Source: Campylorhamphus procurvoides
Lineage: Eukaryota; Chordata; Aves; Passeriformes; Dendrocolaptidae
Length of the DNA stretch: 64,000 nucleotides
Assembly: GCA_013396655.1 (NCBI GenBank)
Contig: WBMV01006626.1
Location: 91,638-155,637, forward strand
Direction: 5' to 3'
Shown here: in pieces, positions 11,947 to 27,400 of the stretch
Numbering within the stretch: the stretch's first letter is position 1
Layout: every line of letters starts with the position of its first letter
Program-made: the position numbers and the translations under genes
Notes under the pieces: generated by a model
The model's input: only the letters and a program-made list of their open reading frames with translations
What the model was told of the DNA's origin: nothing
Databases searched by the model: none

Positions 11947-14889
11947 TTTTAACACCTCTTACCATCTTGAAAGATAGGTGCACATTAGCATGGTGCTCCT
12001 GGAGTCTTTCAAATGGGCTGAAAGCAGTTTTAGCTAAGAGAATACCACTTTTATACATCCCCAGAAGCTCCATTTAATGACAGACTTTAGTTTCTCCTTC
12101 AAATCCTTTGTTTCAGTCAACATTATATAGGACTTCTGGTCCTAGCAATTATTTTAAGGACTCAGGAATTAGCCTCTGGACAGGACAGAGGCAAAGGAAA
12201 GCCCTAATTGTTCCTTTTAAGCAAAAAATAATGTAAGTAATTTTAATAAGCAAGCTGCTAGTCTTGGCTTGCAAGACGAAGTTTGAATCCAGACTGACTA
12301 TCAAATGGAAGTCTTTGATTTCTTTACAGGTGCTATTAATACTAAATAACATGTAACATTCATTTTTGAAATCTAAACTGTTTTGCAAAGGTTTGTAAGC
12401 TCCTATGTTTTCCTCCTCTTGGACAGTAGAAAAAATGGCAATGCACCTCAATAGTTCAGCCATTTTAACATCAGCAAAGGTTTCCAAATACACTGACACA
12501 TTCCAAGGGAATTCTTTTGAATGAAAAAACCCCAAAACCAACTCTATTGTTCTCTTTCTTTAAACAAAGAACCTTGTGTAAACACCACAGGTTTTTGAAA
12601 TTCTGACCAGCTCGGCTCAGGGTTATCGAGTGAATCAGGAGCTGAACTAGCAGCTGGAAAACATCTACCTTCTGGTCCTTTGCTCAGGGCGCTACTGTTA
12701 GCCACCTACAGCCCACATTACACACAGAGGTTTAACTGGTGCTAATCTCCACTTAGACTGAGACAGATCACCATAACATTTAGTCACCTGAGCATCTCCT
12801 CTCCACAAATCTGCCCACTCTCTTTAATCCAGCTCACAGAAGAGATCTACAGCTCCAAGAACCATGTTTCCATCACCTCTTGTAGCTCTCCTTTCATTTT
12901 TATATGGGAACTCAACTCCTTCAACAAACCCTGGGGAAAAAGGACTCTATAGTTGTACACCATATTCTTTTGTTCAAGTTACTAATATAATTAGTAAATG
13001 ACTATTTCCCAGCAATAAATTAGTTATACCGACTAATGTCATTATATGCTAATTAAAAGGACAATAAAAGTAAATCATAAGAATACAGAGCCTCTGGTAA
13101 TTAAAACCTTGGACTACTGAAAACCACTAGATAGAATGAAGGAAAAGCAACTAGTCACCAATCCTTTGCTGAAGCAAGTACTATATTAATATCTGGATGA
13201 GAACAAACAGTAGTAGTATCTGCTGATAAACCATTTCAAAAGGCAAAAGCTTGACTTTTTTATATCGCTAAATGCAGAGGAACAAGCAAATCTATGACAC
13301 CTCAGTCTCAGAGATAGAAGGCTCACATAATTTTCTTGGTGAAGGCATATTTCATATAACCTCAAAATAACCATTGCTTCAGATTTCTGTTGAAGCAATA
13401 TCTCAATTTGTAACTAGCTAACTTTTCCTTTACGCCCCGACTATATTTCAAACACATGCCCAAGGCAAGAAAAAAAAAAAAGGTCAGAAGAAGCAACTAA
13501 GTCAAAAAAGCTCTGAATGGAAAGGCTCCTGTGTTAAATCCGGCTCGGTTACTGGACAAAACTGTACCTAAACTAATAATCAGTATCATCTTCTGGATGA
13601 CTCTTCTGGAAAAACTTCTGACATTTCTCAGCAGGAAGAAATCAATCTTTATCTTTTACCCTCAACAAAAGTTAAGGTAATTAACATCCTTCCCTGCTTA
13701 CAAACTTAGCAATATTTCAAAACATGAAGCTGATATTCTAAGCAGTCGTTTTTTCCTTTCAGCAATGGGAACACAATACACCCCTTATTAAACATTCCGT
13801 ATGAAGTAACAGTGCACCTTCAAAGGACACAGAGTTGTAGGCAGAGCCTTATTACACTAGCCAGAAAAATAATGAAGTTTTAGATATACACATCCTCATT
13901 CAGAACTCACGTACCTGAAAGCTTCTCTTCTTTCTTGTAAGTAATGTTAAAGAAGTCATTAAAAGATTAATTCTACCTGTCAATCTTGCCTAGTACGTAC
14001 TTTATGCATGGTAGCTCCTACTAATCACCATTAACTGTATGAAAATAATGATTTCTTGGGAAAATAAGAAATTGCCAGTAGGATTGCATGTTTAAAATCA
14101 TGATTTATTTATGTATTTTTAATCATGTAGCTCCTTGCAAAGATACACTTTATTAATTATAGAACAAGTATAGTTCTTTCCACAGCTTTCACATTTTAGT
14201 CCTCAAGTCCAGGTCAATATTTTGAAACAAGATGGTCAAAGGTAAATTATGCAAAATGGCTTAAAATAAACTACACTAAAAAGCGTCAGTTCTTTCAGAA
14301 TCCAAGATACACACATAATAAGCAGCATTACAATGTCTGCACTACATCCCCAAGCGATATATGCAGGAGAAGCAGCGTACAGCACCTGCACCAAACCTCA
14401 GGTACACTTCATGATTAGCAGTACACAGCACCTCAACGTCTACAGCAGCCTCAAAATGTATGTTAGCACAACAAATGCTCAAAGGGTTTACAGCATCTGT
14501 AGCGAGGTTAGATGAAGGGTTATAACACATTACAGTCCTGTCCAAGAGAGCCCTGCTTACCTGCGCATTCAGACCTGGCCAATGCACCAGCAGTTCACCC
14601 TGTGCTGTGACACTTCCTGAGCAGGGCCACATACCTGCAAACCCATCCTACAGTACAAGGAAAGAACTCACTGCCCATATCCCTCTCCCCTCCATACAAA
14701 TCCCGTGGAGAAGGCAGGCTTCACTGAACTTCTACCAGGACCAAATTACATTCATGATCAACTGACACCACTGCATTGGTGGGGATGTACCTCTGCAGTT
14801 AAATTTTACACTTCGTGCTTGTCCTTGACCGATTTTCCTTCAGGTTGATGTTGACAAAATGTCAGATCTTAAAGGCAAACAAAATAAGT
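11947..14889. other. Region downstream of FBXO9, no gene seen
   Basis: AT-rich. It may include distal FBXO9 3' UTR if the poly(A) signals at 14.10-14.15 kb are used. In mammals GCM1 converges on FBXO9 from this side, but no GCM-type coding exon was recognised here. Confidence 0.5.
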
Positions 14890-15338
14890 TTAATTTAAAG
14901 AAAACATTTATTCGAAGTTCTTTTAAGTCACAGAGTTTAAGAGATGACAACTTTCTCCACATTTCAAGCCTTCACCAGAGACCATACACACTGTCCCATG
15001 GACAGTGAGATTTTCCTATGATTCCTTTCAAACAAATCAAATGTCTAGGCAGATGAAGACTCACATTTTAAGCAGACTGATTTATAAAATCTTTTTAAAA
15101 AAAACCCAAAACCAACACATCAAAACAAAACTTTTTTATCAAATTCTTATCACAAATAAAAGGTGTAAGCTTGATCTGAAAACAAAATCCCAGCCATTCA
15201 TAATCAAATAGAACATACTGCCTTCATAAAATTACCCAGAATTTTAAAATGTTCCAAATATATACACATTTATAACTTAAGTGCTTATTAGCTACAACCT
15301 TTTACTCATGCAAAAGTTGTGAGAGAAGAAGGTGTTTC
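14890..15338 (-). other. FBXO9: FBXO9 3' UTR (end uncertain)
   Basis: The first AATAAA on the minus strand after the stop codon is at 14,907-14,912, so the transcript could end near 14,890. Further AATAAA hexamers lie at 14,149-14,154 and 14,104-14,109 and would extend the UTR by about 0.8 kb. The region is AT-rich with no coding signal. Which site is used cannot be read from the sequence. Confidence 0.5.
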
Positions 15339-15447
15339 TTAGAGTGGCTTTTCTGAAAATGCAGTAAAACTCTTCACTCGTGCAAAGAACAAGGGGGTGT
15401 ACATTTTGTCAATGTCGAATGTAGTAACAGCTGTCTCACCAGTTGAT
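15339..15447 (-). CDS. FBXO9: FBXO9 coding exon 13 (stop)
   Basis: 109 bp, residues 400-435 plus [23 protein letters not shown] then [15 protein letters not shown]. It matches the mammalian C-terminus closely. Confidence 0.97.
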
Positions 15448-18400
15448 CTGCAAAGAGCATTTTAAAAATTAAATTAGATACAAGTTGCTGTTTAAGTCCC
15501 TCAATAATGCAATCAGTGCAGTACAGGTCAGTCTGTGCACCAAACTCCAGATGGAATAAAGTGTCTCTTGCACTGCCTTGCTCTGAAAACATCTGAATGT
15601 TTGCTGAATAACACTATATAGAATTCACTTCTACTTTCACATCCAAGAAACCAGTTTCCATTTTCACTCTTACTATTAGCTCCAAGACTTGAAACAGTGC
15701 AGGATGACACTGAAATCACATCAATACTGAAGTAAATATATCCCCTTTCATTTGTTTCACTTAGAACCCTGAATTTGAATACAAAGTAACAGCAAAAACT
15801 TGTATGCTTACAAAACTTTAAAGAGAAGAAACCCAAGTATTTCTGAACACCACTGACAAGCATAGATCCTCTTAGCTGTGTTTTATACCCATTTTTATTC
15901 TATTTTCAAAAAGGCACCACCATAATGAGAGCTAGAGCAGAACCTGAGCAGTACAGTAACTTTATGCTGAATAGAATGTCTACAATATTGCCACCTCTTC
16001 ATAAATTAGGTATGATAATAGTAGTTTTGGTAAAGGCAATTTTTCTGTTTAAAGAAGTTATCTATACTTTCAATCACCAGTAGTTTATTTCCTAGATTTT
16101 ATATTCTCACAGCTGAGCTATGTCCCTATAAAAATACTGAATACAGAGATTAAGAACACGGGAAGACAAGGCCTAAAATCCACTCAACAGCAAACATCTA
16201 GACAGCCAACTTGCCAGTAATTTAGGCCATCAGGTTGCAAGTGCAGTGGTCATGCCTCTTCTGGTCACATATCCATATTCTACACTGCTGAATTATATAG
16301 TTCGTAAATGTTACAGTTCACATGTGATGAGTGCAGACATCTCTAGCTTGCATATCCACAGTGGTAAAGAAATATCCCCTAATGAATAAATGTTTTCCAC
16401 ACCCCTTCAGTAGCACCACACTAAATCATTCAACCCTGATTCAATTCTGAAATCAACTGTGCATAAATCCTTTAAAAGGCCAAAATATTGCAGCACTACT
16501 ACTTAGGAAACTTCCCATTATCATTAGAACAGGCTACTAAAATCTTAGGATTTTTTTAATGTAGAAGTTCATTATGATATATCAGATCAGGACCAGTTAC
16601 TGTTTTCAGGACATTTTGCTAAAGACACTTAAGTCTCAGCATCTTTACATCTTCTGTACTTAGTATTGGACAAATTAAGATCACATGTATTTCTGCAGGT
16701 AAGTATCCTTCTTTGCTCTTGTTCTCCATTTACTCACCTGTAGGTTATGTGACAAGAATGATGTATCCACACAAGTTTGTTGAACATCTGGCGCCCGCTG
16801 GAGCACAACTGTAGTCCTACATGAAAACTGTGATCTGTTTCTTGTGCAGGAACACGGCGGAAATACCTGTATTTGTGGTAGTCAACTGGTTTCTGTACAG
16901 AGAAAGAAGGAGTTTCATGACCTACAAAGAACTTTGTGCAACTATTTATCCTGAGGCCTAAGTAATTGTCAGGTCAGATTGTTAAACTCTCACACTTAAA
17001 AGCAAGTACTGGTATTCCTTGAAAATACATTAATGTAGTTGCCACAGAAAGCAATGTAAGCATGGAAGACATCACCCAGACTGTGCAAACTCCTTGTAAC
17101 ACTTCTAACTCTTCATAAGTTTCTCTTGACAGGAACTTTGGTAATTAGAAAATTTTGTGATGTAAGTAAGTCGACCAACTACTTCAGAATTCAATTAACA
17201 AATACTCCTTGTCTAGTTTTATTTAATGTTGTGGAAGCCAACTACACACAGTCAAATCAGATCTCAGAAAATTACCTTCTTTATCCTTGCTTTCTGTTAA
17301 CAATGCTGGCACCTAAGAGTGCCACACATGGCAATTAAGCCTAAAATGGAGAACCACTCTTCAAATGTGAACAAGATACCTATTTGCCTTAATAAAAGAT
17401 TACTACAGATTTGGGGGGAAAAATATGAGACATCACTATGCTTATTTACATTTTATTTTTAAACAGTTTAAAAAATTAGAATAATTTTTAATCCTTTGGT
17501 GTAATGCAAATCCTTGGGTCCTATAAAATGTTCAGCCAGAGAAAAAACTTATTAAAAAGCCCCCTCCTTGACACATTTCTCCTCTTCTCTATTTTTCTAC
17601 CTACCTCTTCCTTTTTCTTCATTATTACAGCAAATACTTTGGTTTGATTGTCTGTTTCCTGGGAAAGGCGATAATGACCAAGCAAGATTGCATCCGTTCT
17701 GGAAGGTTAAAAGGAGAATAATGTCAAAGACATAAAAATATTCTGTGTCTCAGAAGAGTGATGTACTTCTAATACATATACCAGCAAGGAAATGAAGACT
17801 GACTGCATATCGTAATTAAGGAAACTATTTCTTATTTCCACTTAGTAAAGTGCCAGGCTCATTGATGATACTAAATGAGGAAAACATTTTAGGAAGTTGC
17901 TTCTAATTTTTCTAAATAGGACAGCAAAAAGAAGTTAGTTGGTTCTATCTAGCCTACTGCTAAATATTTTCAGATTTCTGGTGAACAGCTCAAATCTATT
18001 CTGAAGTTGCAAATGATTTCCCATGTTTTTATGTGCAAACATTAAGAAGCAATAATTTAGTCATATTCCACCAAAATCTTCACTTTCCTTCAGTCAAGGA
18101 AGTGAGAAGGCAGTCAATAACTAGACAGTGTCTTTAAAATAATTCTAAATCCACCAAGTTAATAGCATGTATTCTTCCATCTACTTCCCTTAAAAATTTA
18201 AAATCACATAACCCACAAAGGAAATCTAATTACAATATCAAGCTACTAAAATGAAAGATATCTTTGCATAAAGATCAACATTTTTGGTAGTTCTTAGAAA
18301 AAAATTATAAACGTCCATAACGCAATATAAATAACATTGTATTTTTACTCTTGTTTCACTAGGCCAGGACACAGAACCTGAGTTAAAGGTAAACAGAAAT

Positions 18401-21400
18401 TGCCAGGTAAAAGCAAAATGAAAATTGTAGAGCCAAATATTTTATTTCAGTAACCTTGTGTTTTTAGTCCGCAAGCGAGGAACTATAGATTGAGGATCTT
18501 CAGGAGTTGTTAGCATCATAACTTGACCATCTGGAAAGAATCTCAAATACCTGCAAAAACAAAATTACAGAATCCAAACCTAGAAAACATAATTTTTCTA
18601 TTGCTTTTGTTTGTTTGCTTTTAAAATCACAGGCTGCTACCTGAAACGGTAAGAGCACTCAAAAACACATTTCTTCACACATAACAGAAAAAAGAGACCA
18701 GAAATCAAAAGAGAGTTTTGAAGATTAAAAGATCAAATTATGAAGAGTTATGAAAGAGGGCAGAAGTTGAGAAGTTCTGTCACTGCTATCAAAGCAAGGC
18801 AGCTACCCTGGAATCAAAACTGACCTCAAGAAAGTTTCCCCATTTCTAGCATCAACTGAGAGCAATGCAAGAAAATCTTACAGTATTCAGTACAGAATGG
18901 ACAATGTCCTATGAACTTTTTCATGTTCTGGGGATCTGATCAGTTTTTACACTACTAGATACAGTCTTAATGTTTGTGAGACTATAGAATAGCCATGAAA
19001 TTTAATGATTTCTATGAACAGCTTCCTGCCTCAGAACAGACAGTAGAATGAAACAATAAATGCTGGCAACGGCAAGATGAACAATGGCAGAAAAACAGGC
19101 TGAAGAAACAAATGGCAAAGCATTTACAAGCTGAGAAAGCCCAACCTCTTGATTTTTACAACTGGTTACAAATAAGCTAAAAAGCAATTCTTGTATAATC
19201 ATGTGTATTCTCTTTGCTGAACCATGTCATGTATTATATCAGAAATGTACAGCGGAAGTGGTTTGGGGAAAGAAATCTACAGCTGAGTACTACTGTTGTT
19301 ACTGTTTAAGCTTTATCCACATGACATGGGATAACTGAGGATGAAATGTGCTTCTAAGCTCATTTGTAGTTGTCATAATAAATCCTATTTCTTAAGACCT
19401 CTTGTAAAAAAATATACATAGCTTTACATACTGTAGCAGTTCCATTCAGTTTTACAGAAAGATTAATGTCGGTGGTATCAAGGGCTGGATTTAAAGAACT
19501 TAAGAGAGAGAAACATTTCACTCACTCATTGTACTACAGCTCTACCTGTAATATTCCACTTGGTGCCATGCTCTGTAGAAACCATCAAGAGATTGTTCTC
19601 CTTGACGTATGTATTTCGTCTTGCTGACATAGACACCTATAGAAAAGGAAGATATATCAACAAAAATTAAGGACATAAAATATTTAACGTAAAAAAACAA
19701 CAATCCAAAAAATTTTGAGGATACTTTTGTTAGTTAAATACATCAAAGTTTTTATTTTCATCCCTTCCATCCTTCCTTTTCCTTTGCATATATTCTACAA
19801 ATTCAAACGTAGAAACAAATTCAGCTTTGGTGTAAAAACATCCTAAGTATCAAACCCACCCAACTGCTTCTGTCACAGTTATATACAACTATTTCCAAAA
19901 GTACAGCTTACCATCAAATCGAACACGAGGCCTCTCCAAAAACATTTCTCTCCAGGAGGTATATGGAACAAGTTTATTGCAGCTCCTGCCCCATATTTTC
20001 AAACAGACTTGATGCCAGATTTCAGGATCTCTAGAGAAAATGAGAAAAATGCAAACCCCATAACTTTCCTACAAACCTTGTTTAGCTTTCATATTTCAAA
20101 ATAACACACTCCATTCTTTAGTCTGGATGCAACTGAAAGAAACTTTCTTGAACAAAAATAGCTCATAATTTAAAATCATTGACTAATTTACTTAATCCTG
20201 GAATGTTTGAAAGCCATTTCCTCTTTCCAGTGAAATCCAGGAACACAATGCCATTTTCAGCCAAATGAAACCTGGCACTTCCCTTTGCGGCCATATGAGG
20301 ATGACAACACAACAGACCATATTTTGAAGACCTGCAACTCTAACTTGTGAACAAAGTAGAGAAAGTAAGACTTTGTGCTGCATTTTTTATTACAGTGCAG
20401 TCATCTATCTAACATACCATTTCCTGGTGTATTCAAAAGCTAATTAGCACTGTGAAAAGTGTAACATGAAAATGTCCATGAGAAGGAAAAGCAGGACACA
20501 CTTAGTGCAAAGAGAAGCTTCAATCAGATACATTATCTGAAATACCTGGCACAAATGTAAAATCCTCGACAAACAAGAGATAATTGCTCCAATGATCGTA
20601 GATCCAGGTCACTTGAAACCACCCATCTGAAAATGTACATTAGTACTTCCATAGGCAATGCTGCAAAGAGAAAAGAAACCCTTGTTAGATGGCAACCAGT
20701 AAACCAATAGGTTATCTGTAATTCCAGGTCTAGGTTTTACTTTCTATTAAAAAATCCTACTTTTTCACATTGTAGCCAGATGCCACAGAACAAATCAAAC
20801 CAAAACAAAAAAAACAAAAAACCAACCAAATAAAAAATCTTCAATTTTAAAAGTCACATTACAAAAAAGTCACATAACTAAGGAACAAAACTCAGGAGTT
20901 GAAATTGCATTATGGTAAGATGATTAGATAAAACATAGGTTTAGACTACAAATATCCACACCTGTAAGGTCTTATACCAAAATTTCAACATATACATTGC
21001 ACAGTGCCCACAAAGCAGTATTTTCTTCAAACTGTCCAAGTGTGTAACATTACCTCAAAGCACACTGCTTTTGCTTGAAAAGCTAAATAAGCTCAGCTCA
21101 GGTGCAGTGTTTGATAGGAGGTCCTAAGAACAAATTATCCACTATGAAATTGAAATCACCATTATATTTTGTGGTATGGGTCCAATGATTGAAAATGGTA
21201 TCACACAGCACTGCTGTACAGAAAGAGTTTCTCTAACATAATACAAAATCCTCATCAAAGCACCACAACTTTGGTGCTTTGATCCTATGATAATTTTCCT
21301 AGCATTAAGAGTTCAGTGAGAAAGCTCTGGGAAATAAAGCCAAAATTCTTTCTAATAACTTTCTGCCTCCCCAAGTTCTCTTTGTTATTCACTTGGGTGT

Positions 21401-24400
21401 TAATCTTATTTACTAATCTTATACCATCAGGAATTACACTTCATTTATTTTAAGCTATTGCTGCTTTCCAGAGCCTATAGGCTTGATCTGTATCTCCGTG
21501 CACACTTCAGGCTTGATGATTTTACTCAGTATAACTGCACTGAGATCAAAGGAAGAAAATAGCTGAGTGGCACAAAGGTACATTAAACAATAACTAGCTG
21601 TAAAGACTGTGGTAGAGACTGCAACTTAAGAGAATTCTGATTTTTACTGAAAAAACATGCCTTTATAAAAACGTGTTGTTGCACTCCCACAAATCCAGTG
21701 AGACTGGTTTTGCCATAAAATGTAATGAAACTGCAGTTTCACATTTCAGAATGATACCATAATAAAAAGTATATACACCTCATTAGGTATCATCTTGTGT
21801 ATTCATTTAACACACATCTTCTTTCATCAATCTGACTTAATTCTATGTTTTATTATTGAGAACTCATATAATTGCTATGTTGCCTGTATTTGCAATCATC
21901 AAATTATTGTTCCAGTATCAATAAAAGTTGCGCAGATTATTGTGGCGAGGTACAAACCAGTCTGGCAATTTATGTGCCCCTTGGTATGTGAACTCTTAGT
22001 GCCTTGGAGAACAGGAAATACCAAGACTTACAAATCTGCTAACAGGTAAATATATATCTTCCGTTCTGATAGTCATCAGTCATCCAAAGCCTTTGATTAT
22101 CTATCTTAGCATCCATGTTTCTAAGTTTCTAGTAAACTAGGGGTTGTTTAGACAGTTTTCTTCACAGTGGGCACATCCTGTAAGAAACACTTATTATAGT
22201 ATTTCTGGTGAAGAATGTGATCTTGGTCCTAAGCTTTACGCATATAAAGTTTAAAAACAAGTATGAAAAATTGTCCATATACTAGGGAGAGGAAGTAAAT
22301 ATACTCAGTATGCCAGTTACATAGCAGAGGTCTGATCCTGCCCTGTCAATAAGATGTAAAATGGAACACAGGATATCAATTCAGCCAAATCCACTGCTTC
22401 ATATTGTTTAATTTTTCCTCAGGCTCTTAAAGTCTGTGACTACTGTACTCCTGTGACGTCCACAAACACCTTGCTTCATTTGCTTTATTTTCTTTCCTTG
22501 ACCAGAACAGAGGAGATCAGACCAAGATTTCCAAGAGCGACTGATAATTTACAATGCAAAATAAACATGCTTTAGAGGCAACTGTTTTTAAGAGAGTTCA
22601 TAGCTTATATACACTCTCTATAACTTAGATCTCGTAAGGAAATCTCAAGGTAACTGTCCTAGAATTGAAGCACTGAAATCACTAACCTTCAAAAGACTTT
22701 ACAGCTTTGTTATATAGTCTTGCTGAACTTGAAAACATACTTGTTGCAAAAATCTACAGAATCAGATAAAATCAAGAAATGTAAAGATGCATATTCTGCA
22801 CAGAACATGTCTCTTACTCACACCTAAAAATTTTAATCAGTATTTGCAAACCAAACAAAAAGAACTGAAAGGAAAACTGGAATACACTTACTTCAACAAG
22901 ACTGTTCCCAGAAGTTGCTACTTTTAAGTATGACTCTGATCCTGAAAATTCTACTCAGTAGTAATACTACATGGAAATGCTTGTGGGATAAAGGCAAGAT
23001 CACGTAAGAGATATTGTGTGAGTTTCTTGAAAGGTGGCTTTTCAATCAAGAAGACAAATGTTCTAACAGAGTAAAACATCTCTATAAATTCTGCCCCTGA
23101 ACTCTTACAGTGTATCTCAACTCATACCTGAGATATGGGTCTGGCTGACATCAACCTCAGGCTGACAAAGTTTGACTGAAGAGTCCTGAAGAGTTAACTG
23201 CTGCTGGAAATCTGACAGGAGATCAGCCATTTTGTCATCCTCTTTGTTATCCTCAACACTAGAAAGAGAGGAATGCCAACACTGTGATATTGGACAAAAC
23301 ATACCAAGAGATGCCCTCGTCTTGGCATCAATCCACTGCCTTACCCTCATTCAATAGAGCTGTTTCCTGTATGTTTTTAAAGCAATCTTATTTTACTATA
23401 TGATAAAACAACTACCACAATATTATCAGGTTCATTTATACTTTGCTGGAATCCCTCTGACAGTAACAACCGGGTTTTTTTCATTTAATTCCCATCCCAG
23501 TTTCTTTCTGGATTTGAGAGTTCACTGTTCACTTTTTTTGTTGAAGTCACTGAAGAACTTCTTGACCCCATGAAATACAAATTTAATCTTTCACGTTGTC
23601 TAAGATACAGTGTATGCAGAAGATAAAGTGCCATTAATGAAAAGTTTTATTTTTCAATCCTTGCACAATGTAAGATATTGAAAACAATTAAGGATTATTT
23701 TTTACTCTTGCCTTATTAACTGCAGAGCGATCCTCAGTGGGTTTATTCAGCAATAATGAAGGAAAACTACATTTTTACCTATTCTGTAAACAGGCGGACA
23801 TTCTAAATTTCAGGAGCCAGAACAAGACAGCAGAACAGAAACAGCAAGCTTGCTACTCATGAGTAAGCTTGAAGGATTACTCAGTGATAAAAGAACATCA
23901 CCACATTCAAAAAAAACCTAAATTTAAGGTGTATGTTGTAATGTCCTTTAATAGCTGCATGCTTGCTTGCACCAAATAGCCACAAAGTACACAAATGCCT
24001 TGATCTCATCACAAAACACTTCCTTTCCCCTGACTTGGTATACAAGAGTTAAGAGATCTTCCAGTCACTTTATCATACTATTTAATTCTACTCTTAAGGT
24101 TAACAGAATGAGCTGAGTACATAAGTAACCAGTGGACCTACCAACGGGTTTTAAAGTATCATAGAGAAGACAGTTATGTTTGGGAACATCATAACTAAGA
24201 CTGCAGCAAGATGTTGCACTGAACATACCTTCCTTTATTTTGATGAATTTGATAATCAGTCCCAGTATGTACAGGCCACACTAAATTGTTTATTTCAAAT
24301 GCAATTGTGTAATGTGTTTACTCATCAAGATCACATGAAACACCTACAATAGTACTTTAGAAAGTAAAACCACCACAACTGGAATCTCTTGAAAAAACAC

Positions 24401-27400
24401 ATCTCTACAAATATTGCTTTTAAACAATTGAGAGTGCTGGCTGGATTTCCCTTACTGTCACGTCATGCTGGGAACAATGCAGTAACATTTGAAAAACTGA
24501 ACAAAAATTCATAGAATCATTTAGGTTGAAAAGGACCTTTAAGATCGTTGAGTCCAGTCATTAAACAAGCACTGCCAAGTCCACCACTAAACCATGTCCC
24601 TAAGAAATCTAAACATCTTTTAAATACCTTCAGGTACAGTGACTCAAACACTTCCCTGAGCAACCTGTTTCAGTGTTTGACACTATGAAGACACAACATT
24701 TCCTTAATATCCAACCTAAACCTCCTCTGGCACACCCTGAGGCCATTTCTTCTCACCCTATTGCTTGTTATTTGGGAGAAGAGACCAACCCCCACCTTGC
24801 TACAACCTCCTCCTTTCAGGTAGCTTTAGAGAGCCATAAGGTCTTCCCTAAGCCTCATTTTCTCCAGCTCTGTTGTCCTTTCTGGACCTGCTCCAGCACC
24901 TCAACATCTTTCTTGTACTGAGGGGCCCAGAACTGAACACAGCGCTTGAGGTGCCACTTCACCAGTACAGAGGGATGATCACTGCCCTGGTTGCGCTGGC
25001 CACACTGTTTCTGATACAGGCCAGGATGCCACTGGCCTTCTTGGTCACATGGGCACACTCCTGGCTCATGCTCAGTCACTGTCAACCAGCACCCCTGGGT
25101 CCTTTCCCACCAGGCAGCTTTCCAGTCACTGCCCCAGGCTGTAGCGCTTCCTGGGGTTGTCGTGACCCAACTGCAGGGCCCAGCACATGGTCTTGTTGAA
25201 CCTCATACAACTGGCCTTGACCCATTGATCCAGCCTGTCCAGATCCCTCTGCAGATCGAGCTCCCTCTGTACATCCCTCCTATCCTACAGTGGATCAACA
25301 CCGCTGTCCATTTTGGTGTCAGAGAATCTTAACGGAGCAGAAAAAATTATGCTAAAATAAGAAAATAATCCTAAGAAAACCAAGATATTTACATGACTGT
25401 AGTGTATCATCCAGTAGTTTTCCTAGCACGCATTTTCCTAGCATGCAAATACAAAGATTTCATGCCAGCAACCCATTCGGAAACTAAAGTAATAGATGTA
25501 AATAAAGCACTTAGCTCATCTTACACTCAAGTGCTGCACTGGAGCTGTACTGTCCTGGGGCAACCAGACACCAAGGGACATGGTCGTACTCTCTTTTTTA
25601 TTCTCCATTTTAAAACAATTGATTTCTTGTAGTTATCAGCAGCATCCATGCCTACTGAGTAAGCAATGAACCAGGAAGCTTCATAAGCTTGTCTTCACAT
25701 GGCTATGTGAGCTATAACAGGAGTTTTAGCCCTAACCTGAATTTTGTCCTCAAACACTAGTCCTGGTCTCAAGTGAGGTCAACTTTCAGATGCTACACAT
25801 CTGTTGTATTGAGACTAGGGGTATTCTGATGCTTGTAACGGTGAAAGACTAGACTACTCAGATTACAGTCTTTGAGTTTCTGAAAGTATTGCTTTACTTA
25901 TTGAAAATGCTCTCATTTAGTTAGCACAAGAACAGTAGATTATTCTCTTGCTTAATTAAGATGCTTATTTCATAGTATGTAGCTTTTACGAACAAATCTT
26001 TTTGCCACCTACATCTTTGTAGATGATCCTAAATCTGAAAATCAAAAATCAAAATGAAGTGACTGATGTTTTTTTCCTTAAGTAACACCATAACTATCTG
26101 TAGTCCTTCCACCTGAAATGAACTAGCTCCAAACAGGACTGGTACTGTCTTTGAGGGACAATGTAGAAAAGTCCTCCTTGGACTAATACATCTGTAAACT
26201 TTCTGTGAAACAGTCTGTTCAACTGAGAGGATATAAATTTTCCAGATATTAAGAAACATACAAGTGTGTATCACAGTACAGTATCGAAATGCTTCAGAAA
26301 CAAAATATTATGTTTCAATACTCCTATGCACTTAATTAGGAAATTTTGATACTTACCACCTCTTTCCAACTCCATCACCATCTGGGGACCGTGTATAGGT
26401 GATCCTAAACTCTATATCAGGTACAAGCTGCATGGCTAGACGATAAAACTTGATGGCTGAAAATAAAGGTTTGATGTTTAAACATATCTGATGCCCATAG
26501 TAGCTTATCAAAAGGTCATTTTCAGAGAAATGGCTTCAGCTCAAAGCACTAGTAAGGTGGAAAATGCATTTGCCTAAGAAATCTTATTTAATCTTAACTG
26601 TTTAGGTTTAAATTAAATACAGAGGGAGGAACATTAAGCACCTATTTACAAAACTGAAAACTTCATGTACTTTTTCAGAATAAACAGCTATCTCAGATGT
26701 GTTTCAGCTTTTACAAACTTTAACTACTACAAATTCAACTAGGGAGTACAAAATTTTACATTAAAATGTTACAAAGTCCTGATGTTTGTTGCCCAGCACT
26801 TACAAAGCTTTCTCAACACACCATGAAGATTTTAGGCAGTATATTCGTAAGTAATATGAAAGAGAAAAATTACACAGGTACATGACGTTCCCGGTATAGT
26901 ACAGGCATTCAGATATATATACAGCATTATATATGTGAGAAAGATAAGTAAAATATTGTTGCAATTTTGAAACTGCAAACACAAAACAGATCAATTTTAC
27001 TATGGCAAACCCCTTGAACTAAAGAAGGCACAGAAGCAAGCCATTCAACACACTGAGGGTGAGGAAAGTAGCCTCCCACAAGACTATGGGGCATGAAGGA
27101 AAAAGTGACAGATTGGGTTTTGCACACCATTCTTGCGCACAAAGTACTTCCGCCTTTAACACTTCAGAGATCCTACAAAACTGAGTAGAGAAAGAGGTTC
27201 AGGAAAATCATCCTGTGTCAACAAAATTATTTAAGCTGCAGAATGTCTTTCTTCTGAGTCAACTCTGTGAATCCTTAATTTAAATGAATTTTTTGCATGT
27301 ACATTCAATCTTTTTTAATATATTAAGATCATGTATTTATATATCTCTTTGTTTGCCCACATGGAAAAGATCAGAGAGCACTTCTTCCTCAATTTGGACC

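Noticed and set aside
14342..14632. 96-codon minus frame downstream of FBXO9
   Set aside because: Lies in the possible distal 3' UTR; no domain and no independent signals.
1..14889. GCM1, expected next to FBXO9 from the mammalian order
   Set aside because: No zinc-binding GCM-domain exon or large terminal exon was recognised. It may lie outside the window or be too diverged to see by eye.
24855..25199. Frames such as [12 protein letters not shown] and the matching one at 7.5 kb
   Set aside because: They are the decayed CR1 ORF2 end and its antisense, not host genes.
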